A DNA stretch of 25,021 nucleotides from Thiohalospira sp051745535 (GTDB lineage: Bacteria; Pseudomonadota; Gammaproteobacteria; Thiohalospirales; Thiohalospiraceae): positions 1 to 25,021 of the forward strand of contig JBNJED010000010.1 of NCBI GenBank assembly GCA_051745535.1, given 5' to 3'. Within the stretch, counting starts at the first letter, position 1; each line of letters starts with the position of its first letter. The notes under the pieces are model-generated. The model was given only the letters and a program-made list of their open reading frames with translations. It was not told the origin of the DNA and searched no databases. The position numbers and the translations under genes were made by a program. This document shows, piece by piece, positions 1 to 8,968 of this stretch.

Positions 1-803
1 GCCACGGCGACGGTGTTGGCCAGCGCCTCCGGCAGGTCGGCGAACAGCTCCGCCATCTCCTCCGGGGTCCGCAGGTACTGCTCGGCGGAGTACTCCCGGG
101 GCCGGCGCGGGTCGTCCAGGGTCCGGCTCTGGTGGATGGCGACCCGCGCCTCGTGGGCCTCGAAGTCGTCGGCGGAGAGGAAGCGGACGTCGTTGGTCGC
201 CACCACCGGCGTCTGCGTCCGCGCCGCCAGGTCCACGGCGGCGTGGAGGTGGTCCTCCTCCCCCGGCCGACCGGTGCGGGTGACCTCCAGGTAGAAGCCG
301 TCGGGGAAGCGCCGGCGCCACGCCTCCAGGGCGGCCCCGGCGGCCTCCCCCTCGCCGGCCAGCAGGGCGCGGCCGACATCCCCGGCCATGCCGCCGGACA
401 GGGCGATGAGGCCGGCCCCGGCCGGTTCGCTGTCGCGCACCTCGTCCAGCCACTCCGGCTGGACCAGGGGCAGGGAGCGCGGCCCCCGCTCCAGGTAGGC
501 GCGGGAGATGAGCCGGGTGAGGTTGCGGTAGCCGGCGTCGTTACGGCACAGCACCACCAGCCGGTGGGGGTCGCCGGGATCGGCGGGATTGGGCAGCCAC
601 AGGTCGCTGCCGACGATGGGCTTGACCCCCGCCCCCTCGGCGGCGCGGTAGAAGCGGACCAGGGCGAAGAGGTTCACCGGGTCGGTGATGGCCACCGCCG
701 GCATGCCGGCCTCGGCGGTCGCCTTCACCAGCGGCTTCACGCGGATGGTGCTGTCCACCAGGGCATATTCCGAGTGGACGTGGAGGTGGACGAAGCCGGT
801 CAC
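1..803 (-). CDS. dnaE: DNA polymerase III subunit alpha, N-terminal part (runs off the window)
   Basis: Catalytic subunit of the replicative DNA polymerase III. Only the first 267 codons lie in the window; the gene continues past position 1. The visible part is the N-terminal PHP domain, opening with VTGFVHLHVHSEYALVD, which carries the HLHVHSEY motif of gammaproteobacterial DnaE, followed by the PHP core (GMPAVAITD, VKPIVGSDLW, VVATNDVRFL). The start is GTG at 803-801, which overlaps the rnhB stop as GTGA, so translation is probably coupled to rnhB. The rnhB-dnaE pairing downstream of the lpx genes is standard in Gammaproteobacteria. Here lpxB is inverted, so the pair must be transcribed from a promoter in 1394-1608 or inside lpxB. 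The polymerase domains are outside the window. Confidence 0.95.
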   Translation of the reverse strand, partial: MTGFVHLHVHSEYALVDSTIRVKPLVKATAEAGMPAVAITDPVNLFALVRFYRAAEGAGVKPIVGSDLWLPNPADPGDPHRLVVLCRNDAGYRNLTRLISRAYLERGPRSLPLVQPEWLDEVRDSEPAGAGLIALSGGMAGDVGRALLAGEGEAAGAALEAWRRRFPDGFYLEVTRTGRPGEEDHLHAAVDLAARTQTPVVATNDVRFLSADDFEAHEARVAIHQSRTLDDPRRPREYSAEQYLRTPEEMAELFADLPEALANTVAV

Positions 804-1393
804 GCCGCGCCCCCCTCCACCATCCGGCGGACCGGGCCGAAACTGCGTCGATGGAGGGGGCACGGCCCCAGCTCCTCCAGGGCGGCGCGGTGGGCGGCGC
901 TGGGATAGCCCTTGTGGCCGTCGAAGCCGTACCCGGGGAAGTCGGCGGCGGCGGCGACCATCTCCGCATCCCGGGCCACCTTGGCCAGGATGGAGGCCGC
1001 ACCGATGGCGGGGACGGAGCCATCCCCGCCCACCACCGCCTCGCCGGGGCACGGCAGGAGCGGCAGGTGGCGGCCATCCACGGCACAGAAGGCCGGCTGC
1101 TGTTCCAGGGCGGCCACGGCTCGCTCCATGGCCAGCAGGGTCGCCCCGTGGATGTTGAGCCGGTCGATCTCCTCGACCTCGGCCCGGCCCAGGGCCCAGA
1201 CGGCCTGCGCCCGGATGGTCCCGGCCAGCACCTCCCGTCGGCGGGCGGTGAGCCGCTTGGAGTCGGCGAGGCCCTCCACGGGCCGTTCGGGGTCAAGGAT
1301 CACCGCCGCGGCCACCACCGGGCCGGCCAGGGGACCGCGTCCCACCTCGTCCACGCCCGCCAGGGGCTGGGGCCAGTCTGCCGCCTCGTTCAT
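800..1393 (-). CDS. rnhB: Ribonuclease HII
   Basis: Cleaves the RNA strand of RNA-DNA hybrids and initiates removal of single ribonucleotides misincorporated into DNA. The protein has 197 residues, the usual RnhB length. The N-terminal motif GVDEVGRGPLAG supplies the acidic pair D15/E16. A further acidic residue lies in AVDGRHLP, and the family block AASILAKVARD is present, followed by the C-terminal FPGYGFDGHKGYPSAAH segment. The ATG at 1393 follows an AGGAG ribosome-binding site four bases upstream. The gene ends in a GTGA overlap with dnaE. Upstream it is separated by a 215-bp divergent spacer from the DegT-family gene, so it is no longer in line with lpxB as in E. coli. Confidence 0.96.
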   Translation of the reverse strand: MNEAADWPQPLAGVDEVGRGPLAGPVVAAAVILDPERPVEGLADSKRLTARRREVLAGTIRAQAVWALGRAEVEEIDRLNIHGATLLAMERAVAALEQQPAFCAVDGRHLPLLPCPGEAVVGGDGSVPAIGAASILAKVARDAEMVAAAADFPGYGFDGHKGYPSAAHRAALEELGPCPLHRRSFGPVRRMVEGGAA

Positions 1394-1608
1394 GCTGCTC
1401 CTGAAGGTCTGCTTCGTGCCGGTGAGGGAAGGCCTCTACGATACCGCGCACACCCCCTGGCAGCCAGATGGGCGCCGCCGAATTGATCCCGCCGGGGGCC
1501 GGTGCGATCATCGCGGCCACCCCGGGAGCCCGCCACCATGCCGACCAGCCGCCCCACGACCAACGGATGCCACCACCCTCCCCGCCCGGACGACGGGGGG
1601 ACCGCGCC
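1394..1608. promoter_or_regulatory. Divergent spacer between rnhB and the DegT-family gene, candidate promoter
   Basis: This 215-bp region has no credible coding sequence and should drive rnhB-dnaE leftward and the DegT gene-lpxB rightward. On the + strand TTGATC (1483-1488) and GATCAT (1506-1511) are separated by 17 bp and match the sigma70 boxes 4/6 and 4/6, giving a leader of roughly 90 nt. The sequence TACGATA at 1437-1443 contains a possible -10 on each strand, but no good -35 goes with it. No hairpin resembling a terminator and no remnant of a gnnA-like gene were recognised. The promoter assignments are weak because the sequence is so GC-rich. Confidence 0.35.
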
Positions 1609-2682
1609 GTGATCCCGCTGGTGGACCGCAGCCGCCAGTACCGCGTCCTGCGCGACGACCTGGAGCCGGCCCTGGCCGAGGCCCTGGCGGCCGGCGCCTA
1701 CGCCCCCGACACCAACGTGGCGGCCTTCGAGGCGGAGGCGGCCCGGCGGCTGGGGGTGGACCACGCCGTGGCCTGCGCCTCCGGCGCCGATGCCCTGCGC
1801 CTGGCGCTCCTCGCCGCCGGCCTGGGGCCCGGGGACGAGGTGGTCACCCCCGCCTTCGCCGCCCCGGCCGCCGCCGCGGCCATCCACCACATCGGCGCCA
1901 CGCCGGTCTTCGCCGACATCGACCCGGCGACCCTGAACCTCGACCCGGCCGCGGCGGAGGCGGCCCTCACACCCCGGACCCGCGCCCTGCTGCCGGCCCA
2001 CACCTTCGGGCGCCTGGCCGACATGGTCAGTCTGGGCGCGCTGGCCCGGCGCCGCGACCTGTTCCTGATGGAGGATGCCACCCACGCCTTCGGCGCCGGG
2101 GCGGACGGGACGGCGGCCGGCGGCTTCGGCCGGGCGGCAGCCTTCGACCTGGGGCCGGAGAGCCCCCTGGGCGGCTTCGGCGACGGCGGCCTGGTGGCCA
2201 CCGGCTCGGCCACCGTGGCGGAGCAGCTACGCCAGCTGCGCGATGCCGGCGCCGACCGGGTGGCGGGCTGGGGGAGCCGCCTGGACGAGCTCCAGGCCGT
2301 GGTCCTGCGCCACCAGCTCGGGCGGTTGCGGGTCTACGCCGAGGCGCGCCACCGGGCCGCCCGGCTCTACTCCGAGCTACTGGCCGACATCCCCGATATC
2401 GAACCGCCAGCGGCGGCGCCGCGCGGGACCCATGCCCATCAGCGCTACGCCGTCCGCAGCCCGTCGCGGGCGGCCGTCCGGGAGCGGCTCACCGCCGCCG
2501 GAATCGCCACGGCGGTGGACCATGCCGTCACCCTGCCCGGTCGGCCGGCCTTCGGTGGCAGGGAGGGGGACTGGCCGGCCGCCGAGGCGGCGGCGGAGAC
2601 GGTGCTGAGCCTGCCGCTCTTCCCCGAACTCACCAAGGACGAGATCCACACCATCGTCGACACCCTCCGGGAGACCGCATGA
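1609..2682 (+). CDS. DegT/DnrJ/EryC1-family protein lacking the PLP lysine (GnnB-like pseudoenzyme?)
   Basis: A 357-residue protein with the full-length fold of sugar-nucleotide aminotransferases. It opens with VIPLVDRSRQYR (family: IPFVDLKAQYR) and contains GPGDEVVTP, GATPVFADID, MEDATHAFGA and GFGDGG; the C-terminal domain is also recognisable (SRLDELQAVVLRHQLGRL, LSLPLFPELT). The Schiff-base lysine, which should lie in FSF-x-x-x-K-N just before GDGG, is replaced: the segment reads FDLGPESPLGGFGDGG with Ser185 (AGC at 2161). Other cofactor-site positions also differ: SGT is SGA (A60) and the FSF serine is Asp180. Asp156, which contacts the PLP ring nitrogen, is kept. Classical transamination is therefore unlikely. 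The GTG start fits the family N-terminus and follows a GGGGGG stretch; an ATG at 1468 would add 47 low-complexity residues. The gene ends in an ATGA overlap with lpxB, which suggests a lipid A role. In Acidithiobacillus the DegT enzyme GnnB is encoded beside lpxB, so a decayed or repurposed GnnB is my inference. Confidence 0.85.
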   Translation: MIPLVDRSRQYRVLRDDLEPALAEALAAGAYAPDTNVAAFEAEAARRLGVDHAVACASGADALRLALLAAGLGPGDEVVTPAFAAPAAAAAIHHIGATPVFADIDPATLNLDPAAAEAALTPRTRALLPAHTFGRLADMVSLGALARRRDLFLMEDATHAFGAGADGTAAGGFGRAAAFDLGPESPLGGFGDGGLVATGSATVAEQLRQLRDAGADRVAGWGSRLDELQAVVLRHQLGRLRVYAEARHRAARLYSELLADIPDIEPPAAAPRGTHAHQRYAVRSPSRAAVRERLTAAGIATAVDHAVTLPGRPAFGGREGDWPAAEAAAETVLSLPLFPELTKDEIHTIVDTLRETA

Positions 2683-3826
2683 GCAAGCAGGAACCGACCA
2701 TCATGGTGGTCGCCGGGGAGACCTCCGGCGACGCCCACACCGCCGAGGTGGTCCGCGCCATCCGGGAACGTCGGCCCGGCGCGAGCTTCTTCGGCGTCGG
2801 CGGGGAGCAGCTGCGCGCCGCCGGGGTGGAGCTGCAGGTCCACGCCGATGAGCTCTCGGTGATGGGGATCGTCGAGGTCCTGCGCCACTATCCCCGGCTG
2901 CGCCGGATCCTCAAACGCCTCCAGGGGCTGCTCGCCGAGCGCCGGCCGGACCTGCTCATCGTCACCGACCTCCCCGACTTCAACCTCCGCCTGGCCGCCA
3001 CTGCCCAGGCGCTGGGGATCCCGGTGCTCTACTACGTCAGCCCCCAAGTCTGGGCGTGGCGGAGCAAGCGGGTAAAGGTGATCCGGGAGCGGGTGGACGC
3101 CATGGCCGTCCTCTTCCCCTTCGAGGCCCCCATCTACGAGGCGGCCGGAGTGCCGGTGCGCTTCGTGGGCCATCCGCTGGTCCACGACATCCCCACCGAC
3201 CGCGACCCGACCGCCGCCCGCGCCGCCCTGGGGCTGCCGGAGGGCGGCCCGGTGGTGGGGCTGCTCCCCGGCTCCCGGCGTAGCGAGATCGCCCAGCTCA
3301 TGCCGCCGCTGGCCGACGCCGCCGCCCGCCTGCGGCGGAACCACCCCGATGTCGCCTTCGTCATCCCGGTGGCCCCCTCCATGGATCGGACGGCCATCAC
3401 CGGCCCCCTGGAGGCCGCCGGCGTGGAGGCGACCCTGGTGGACAGCTCGGCCTTCTACGAGGTCATCGCCGCATCGGATGCCGTGGCCAGCGCCTCCGGC
3501 ACCGCCACGCTGCAGGTGGCACTCATGGAGACGCCGCTGGTGGTCACCTACAAGGTGGCCCCGCTCACCTACGCCATCCTGCGGCGCCTGGTGAAGCTCG
3601 ACCACGTGAGCCTGGTGAACATCGTCGCCGAGCGCGGCGTGGTGAAGGAATTGATTCAGGGGGAGGCCACCGGCGCCAACCTGGCCGGCGAGCTGGAGCG
3701 GCTGCTGGATGATCGCGACTACGCGGAGGGGATCCGGCGCGACCTCGCCGGCCTGCGCGCCCGCCTGGGCGAGGGCGATGCCGCCGCCGGCGTCGCCGAC
3801 TGGGCGCTGGAGCTGGTGGACGCGCG

Positions 3827-3830
<4 letters not shown>
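2679..3830 (+). CDS. lpxB: Lipid-A-disaccharide synthase
   Basis: Glycosyltransferase (family GT19) that joins UDP-2,3-diacylglucosamine and lipid X to form the tetraacyl disaccharide 1-phosphate at the inner face of the cytoplasmic membrane. The 383 residues match the family length (E. coli 382). Recognisable LpxB segments are MVVAGETSGDAHTAEVV near the N-terminus, ELSVMGIVEVLRHYPRL, YYVSPQVWAWRSKRVKVI, the GLLPGSRRSEI block and the C-terminal SASGTATLQVALMETPLVVTYK. The ATG overlaps the stop of the preceding DegT-family gene (ATGA). Unlike most Gammaproteobacteria, lpxB points opposite to lpxA and converges on it. The two stop codons share the palindrome CTAG at 3827-3830, which leaves no room for a terminator. 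Confidence 0.97.
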
Positions 3831-4590
<760 letters not shown>

Positions 4591-4594
<4 letters not shown>

Positions 4595-5028
4595 TCCACA
4601 CCCCGTTCGGCGCACATGAGGTCGGCCGAGGCGGCCACCTGGCCGTCCACGCGCGCCTCCCCGGAGAACTTCCAGACGCTGCGCGAGGAGCGCACCACCT
4701 CCACGGCGAGATGGACCTGGTCGCCCGGCACCACCTGCTGCTTGAAACGGGCGTTGTCGATACCGACCAGGTAGTAGAGGGAGCCATCGCTGGGCCGCCG
4801 CTCGGTACTGCGAAAGGCGAGGACGCCGGTCGCCTGGGCCAGCGCCTCCAGAATCAGCACCCCCGGCATCACCGGCCGTTGGGGGAAGTGGCCGGTAAAG
4901 AAGGGCTCGTTGTAGGTGACGTTCTTCAGCCCCACCAGGTGCTGCCCCGGCTCCAGCTCCAGCACCCGGTCGATGAGCAGGAACGGATAACGGTGGGGCA
5001 GGTGCTCGAGCACCTGATGGATGTCCAT
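4591..5028 (-). CDS. fabZ: 3-hydroxyacyl-ACP dehydratase FabZ
   Basis: Dehydrates 3-hydroxyacyl-ACP in fatty acid elongation and competes with LpxA/LpxD for the same hydroxyacyl-ACP pool, which explains its place in the lpx cluster. The hotdog-fold protein has 145 residues. The catalytic pair is H47 in FFTGHFPQRPVMPG and E61 in LILEALAQATG; the N-terminal LPHRYPFLLIDRV is typical. The start is ambiguous. ATG at 5028 gives a Pseudomonas-like MDIHQV N-terminus. A TTG at 5037, three codons upstream, is seven bases from a GAGGA motif and so has the better ribosome-binding site. It follows lpxD closely and overlaps lpxA by ATGA. Confidence 0.96.
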
Positions 5029-5051
5029 GGTTTCCAAAGGCTTTTCCTCGG

Positions 5052-6074
5052 TTACTGATTTCCCTGGCCCTGGCCGCGCTCCAGGGCGCGCAGCCGTCGG
5101 GCCATGTCGTCGAGCTGACGGAAGCGGGCGGAATGGCGATTCCACTGGTCGTTGGGCTCCGCCGGCATGCCGGAGGAGTAGACCCCCGGCTCGCGGATGG
5201 AACGGCTGACCAGGGACATGCCGGTGACCGTGACCCCGTCGGCGATGGTGAGATGGCCGGCCACGCCGACCCCTCCCCCGAGGGCGCAGTGGCGCCCGAT
5301 CCGGGCGCTCCCGGCAATGCCGACACAGCCGGCGATGGCGGTGTGAGCCCCGATGTGGACGTTGTGGGCCACCTGGATCTGGTTGTCCAGCTTGGCCCCC
5401 TCCTCGATGACCGTGTCCTCCAGGGCGCCGCGGTCCACGGTGGTGTTGGCACCGATCTCGACGTCGTCGCCGATGACCACACCGCCGACCTGGGGCACCT
5501 TGAGCCACTCCTCGCCTTCCCGGGCCAGGCCGAAGCCGTCGCTGCCCACCACCGCGCCCGGATGGAGGATGACCCGCTCGCCGAGGATGACGCCGTGGAG
5601 GACGGTGACGCGCGCCACCAGGTGGGAGCCATCCCCCACCCGGCTGCCGGCGCCGACGTGCGAGCCGGCGCCGATGATGGCACCGGCGCCGATGACGGCG
5701 CCGGCCTCCACCACGGCGTGGGGGCCGATGGCGGCGTCCTCCGCCACGCTGGCGTCGGGGTCGACCACGGCGCTGGGGTGGATACCGGGCGCCGGTCGGG
5801 GCGCCGGGTCGAAGAGGGTCGCGATCCGGGCGAAGGCGGCGTGGGGATTGGCCACCTCCACGGCATCCACGGGGCTGTCAGCGGCACCGCCTTCGCCCAC
5901 CAGCACAGCGCCAGCGGCGGTCGCGCCCAGGGTGGCCTCGGCGCGATCGGTGGCGAAGCTCAGGTCCGTGGGTCCGGCGCTCTCCAGGGAGGCGACTCCC
6001 TCGATGGAGCGTCCGGCATCCCCGTGAAGCTGCCCCCCCACCCGTTCGGCGAGGGCACCCAGGGTCCAGGCCAT
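5052..6074 (-). CDS. lpxD: UDP-3-O-acylglucosamine N-acyltransferase
   Basis: Third step of lipid A synthesis, adding the N-linked 3-hydroxyacyl chain. Its 340 residues match E. coli LpxD (341). The N-terminal uridine-binding domain (WTLGALAERVGGQLHGD, IEGVASLESAGPTDLSF) is followed by a long left-handed beta-helix of hexapeptide repeats from about residue 98. The catalytic histidine is H237 in QVAHNVHIGAHT (E. coli H239). The block GSDGFGLAREGEEWLKVPQ and the C-terminal helix (QLDDMARRLRALE) are typical. The ATG at 6074 lies four bases after the skp stop. The gene is in the leftward envelope operon directly before fabZ. Confidence 0.97.
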   Translation of the reverse strand: MAWTLGALAERVGGQLHGDAGRSIEGVASLESAGPTDLSFATDRAEATLGATAAGAVLVGEGGAADSPVDAVEVANPHAAFARIATLFDPAPRPAPGIHPSAVVDPDASVAEDAAIGPHAVVEAGAVIGAGAIIGAGSHVGAGSRVGDGSHLVARVTVLHGVILGERVILHPGAVVGSDGFGLAREGEEWLKVPQVGGVVIGDDVEIGANTTVDRGALEDTVIEEGAKLDNQIQVAHNVHIGAHTAIAGCVGIAGSARIGRHCALGGGVGVAGHLTIADGVTVTGMSLVSRSIREPGVYSSGMPAEPNDQWNRHSARFRQLDDMARRLRALERGQGQGNQ

Positions 6075-6078
6075 GGGG

Positions 6079-6615
6079 TCAGGAGTCCTCGGCCAGGGAC
6101 TTGAGGCGCTCCAGGACCCGTGGCGTGATGTCCACGCTGTCGGCAGCGTAGATGACGTTGTCGCCGAGCACGACGTCGTAGCCCTCGTTCTTCGCCAGCT
6201 CCTCGATTACCTCGAAGATGCGCTGCTGCACCTGGCCCAGCTCCTCGTTGCGGCGGGCGTTGACATCCTGCTCGAAGGATTGCTGCTCGCGCGCCAGCTC
6301 CTGCTGGCCCTGGCGCACCTCGTCCTCCAGGGCGTCACGCTGGCTGGTGCTCATGAGGTCGCCCTCGCTCTCCAACTGCTCCTGCTTTTCCTGGAGCTCC
6401 TCCTGCTGGCGGCCGAGCTCCTGGCGCCGGGAGCCGAACTCCTCTTCCAGGCGCTGGTTGGCGTCCTGGGCCTGGGGGGCCTCCTGGAAGAGCTTGGCGA
6501 TGTTGACCACCCCGATGCGTGCAGAGGATTCCTGCGCCGCCACAGGGCCGGCCGCGACCATCCACAGGGCCGCCAGGGCGGCCAGTGTGATCCGAATGGA
6601 CTTGCTGAGAGACAC
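6079..6615 (-). CDS. skp: Periplasmic chaperone Skp/OmpH
   Basis: Trimeric periplasmic holdase that carries unfolded outer-membrane proteins to the BAM complex. The 178-residue precursor has a signal peptide with hydrophobic core LAALAALWMVAA and a likely signal peptidase I site after A27 (VAA|QES). The mature part starts with ARIGVVNIAKLFQEAP, the conserved Skp core strand. A long, highly charged Glu/Gln-rich coiled coil (about 50-135) forms the tentacles, followed by the C-terminal EGYDVVLGDNVIYAA strand. The start is GTG at 6615 behind a strong GAGGAGGAG ribosome-binding site. It lies 19 bp after bamA, the usual partner. Confidence 0.95.
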   Translation of the reverse strand: MSLSKSIRITLAALAALWMVAAGPVAAQESSARIGVVNIAKLFQEAPQAQDANQRLEEEFGSRRQELGRQQEELQEKQEQLESEGDLMSTSQRDALEDEVRQGQQELAREQQSFEQDVNARRNEELGQVQQRIFEVIEELAKNEGYDVVLGDNVIYAADSVDITPRVLERLKSLAEDS

Positions 6616-6634
6616 GGCTCCTCCTCAAGGCAGC

Positions 6635-8968
6635 CTAGTAGGGCGTACCGATGTTGAACTGGATGGCATCGAGCTCATCGCCACTCTTGTGGGCGAGGGG
6701 CTTGGCGTAGCTCAATTTTAATACGCCCATGGGGGTCAGCCAAACCACGCCGGCCCCGTAGGAGGCGCGGAAGTCGGCGGCATCGAAGACCTCGACATCC
6801 TCCCAGACATTGCCGGCATCCACGAAGAGCCCCAGGCGCAGGGATTCGCTGCCCCCCGGCGGGAAAAGGTATTCCACGGTGGCGTTGGCCTCGAAGGCGC
6901 CGCCGATGGAGCGGTCGATGTTCTGCCCGTCCTCGCCCGGGCTGGCACGCGGCCCCAGGGAGTTGGAGCGGAAACCCCGCACGGAGCCGGTACCGCCGCC
7001 GTAGTAGTTCTCGAAGATGGGCAGGTCCTCGGTATTGCCGTAACCGTCGCCGTAGTTGACCTCCATGTCCAGGGCGAGGGTGGAGTCGTCGAACAGGGGG
7101 ACCCAGTACTGTGGCTTGATCTCGGCCTTGAAGTACTCCAGTTCGCTGCCCGGCAGCGCCGTCTTCAGGGAGGTCTTCACCCGCCCGCCAGCGGTGGGGA
7201 AGACCCCCTGGTTGCGGCTGTCATAGTTCCAGCCGGTGGTCACCAGCGCATTGCCGTAGCGGTCACCGTACTCGTCCAGGAAGTCGAAGATCTCGCCGGG
7301 CGAGTTCGAGGTCGACTTCAGGATGGTCTCCTGGTAGTCGAGCCCCAGGCGCAGGTTGCTGGTCTCCCCCTGGGGGAAGCCATAGCTGACGCCGCCGCCG
7401 TAGGAGTCGGTGATGTAGCTGGCGATGTAGGCCTCACCCGCATCGGTGGAGCGGTAGAAGCCGTTGAAGCTGCGGCTCACCCCGTTCTTCGTGTAGTACG
7501 GGTTGGTATAGCTGGCGTCGTAGACCGTGCTCACCTCGGAGTTATTGATGGTGAGGCTGTTGTGCGTCCCGGTACCCAGGAAGTTGCGCTGACTGACGCT
7601 GGCGTTGACCAGCGCGCCCTGGGACTCGGAATACCCCACGCCGGCGGAGAGGGAGCCGGAGGCACGCTCGGTCACCGAGACCTTGAGGTCCACCTGGTCG
7701 TCGGTACCGGAGACCCGCTGAGTCTCGATATTGACGTCCTCGAAGAAGCCCAGACGGTTCAGTCGGCGGCGCGAGAGGTCGACGCGGGAGGGCAGGAGCA
7801 GGGCCCGCTCCATCTGCCGGATCTCGCGCCGGATCACCCGGTCCTTGGTCTTGGTGTTCCCGGTGATCTCGATGCGCCGGACGTAGACCCGCTTGCCCGG
7901 CTCCACCCGGAAGGTGACCCCGACCTCGCGGTTCTCCCGGTCGAAGGAGGGCTCGGGGTTGACGTTGGCGAAGGCGAAACCCTCCTCCGCGAGTCGTTCG
8001 GTGATCCGCTCACTGGTCCGGGTGACCCGGCTGCGCGAGAAGACCTCCCCCGGCTCGATGGCGACCAGTTCCTCCAGTTCCTCCTCCGGCACCGGGAAGC
8101 GGCCGGCCAGATCGGTGTCCGAGACGGTGAACTGCTCGCCCTCGTCCACATTGATGTCGATATAGACATCCTCCAGATCCGGGGTCAGCGAGACCTGGCT
8201 GGAGGTAACGCTGAAATCGACGTAGCCGCGGTCGAGGTAGTGGGAGCGCAGGGACTCCAGGTCGCCGGTGAGGCGCTGCTGGGAATAGCGGTCGCTGCCG
8301 GTGAAGAACTGCAGCGGTCCGCGCGGGCCGAGCTCGAAGTCGTCCAGCAGCTCCGCCTCGTCGTAGGCGCGGTTGCCGGTGACGTTGAGCCCCTGAATCC
8401 GGGCGACGTCGCCCTCCCGGATGTCGATGGTGATGCCGACCCGGTTGCGCTCCAGTGGGTCCACGGTGGTGTCGATGGCCACGCCGTACTTGCCGTTGGC
8501 GAAGTACTGCCGGCGCAATTCCTGCTCCATGCGGTCCAGCACCGAGCGGTCGAAGATCCGGCCCTCCACCAGGCCGATCATCTCCAGATTCTTCTCCAGA
8601 TCCTCGCTGCGGATGTCCTCGTTGCCCTCGATGGAGAGGCTGGCGATAGAGGGCCGCTCGCTCACCTGGACGACGAGGGTATCCCCGTCCCGTTCCAGGC
8701 GGACATCGTGGAAATAGCCGGTAGCGAAGAGTTCCCGGACCGCTGCGGCGGCAAGGCCACCATCCAGTTCATCCCCCTCCTCCACGGGGAGGTCGTCGAG
8801 GACGCTGCCGGCGGAGATCCGCTGCAGCCCTTCCAGCTCGATGGCCTCCACCCGGAAGGGGTCGAAGGCCTGGGCCGTGCTTGCCAGGAGTCCGCCGAGG
8901 GCGACCCCGAGAATCCATCTGAACATCATCCCGCCCGTTTGGGAGCCTTTTGACTCATTCGCCTGCAT
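6635..8968 (-). CDS. bamA: Outer membrane protein assembly factor BamA
   Basis: Essential Omp85-family barrel that inserts beta-barrel proteins into the outer membrane. The 777-residue precursor has a signal peptide ending near STAQA|FDPF, five POTRA domains (roughly 38-430) and a 16-stranded barrel. The Omp85 loop-6 motif VRGF is at 663-666 (GGTGSVRGFRSNSLGPRA). The protein ends in an aromatic residue (FNIGTPY), as expected of a beta-signal. The chosen ATG at 8968 overlaps the rseP stop (TGATG). ATG codons at 8929 and 8926 would remove 13-14 residues (MQANESKGSQTGG) and give a more compact signal peptide; neither start has a clear ribosome-binding site. It sits between rseP and skp as in other Gammaproteobacteria. 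Confidence 0.96.
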   Translation of the reverse strand: MQANESKGSQTGGMMFRWILGVALGGLLASTAQAFDPFRVEAIELEGLQRISAGSVLDDLPVEEGDELDGGLAAAAVRELFATGYFHDVRLERDGDTLVVQVSERPSIASLSIEGNEDIRSEDLEKNLEMIGLVEGRIFDRSVLDRMEQELRRQYFANGKYGVAIDTTVDPLERNRVGITIDIREGDVARIQGLNVTGNRAYDEAELLDDFELGPRGPLQFFTGSDRYSQQRLTGDLESLRSHYLDRGYVDFSVTSSQVSLTPDLEDVYIDINVDEGEQFTVSDTDLAGRFPVPEEELEELVAIEPGEVFSRSRVTRTSERITERLAEEGFAFANVNPEPSFDRENREVGVTFRVEPGKRVYVRRIEITGNTKTKDRVIRREIRQMERALLLPSRVDLSRRRLNRLGFFEDVNIETQRVSGTDDQVDLKVSVTERASGSLSAGVGYSESQGALVNASVSQRNFLGTGTHNSLTINNSEVSTVYDASYTNPYYTKNGVSRSFNGFYRSTDAGEAYIASYITDSYGGGVSYGFPQGETSNLRLGLDYQETILKSTSNSPGEIFDFLDEYGDRYGNALVTTGWNYDSRNQGVFPTAGGRVKTSLKTALPGSELEYFKAEIKPQYWVPLFDDSTLALDMEVNYGDGYGNTEDLPIFENYYGGGTGSVRGFRSNSLGPRASPGEDGQNIDRSIGGAFEANATVEYLFPPGGSESLRLGLFVDAGNVWEDVEVFDAADFRASYGAGVVWLTPMGVLKLSYAKPLAHKSGDELDAIQFNIGTPY

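Noticed and set aside
1468..1608. N-terminal extension of the DegT-family protein from ATG at 1468
   Set aside because: It adds 47 Pro/Ala/Arg-rich residues with no homology to the family, and there is no ribosome-binding site at that ATG. GTG at 1609 gives the family-typical N-terminus.
912..2678. Long open frame upstream of and in phase with lpxB
   Set aside because: It reads low-complexity Arg/Pro/Gly sequence through rnhB and the DegT gene. Only the part from the ATG at 2679 resembles LpxB.
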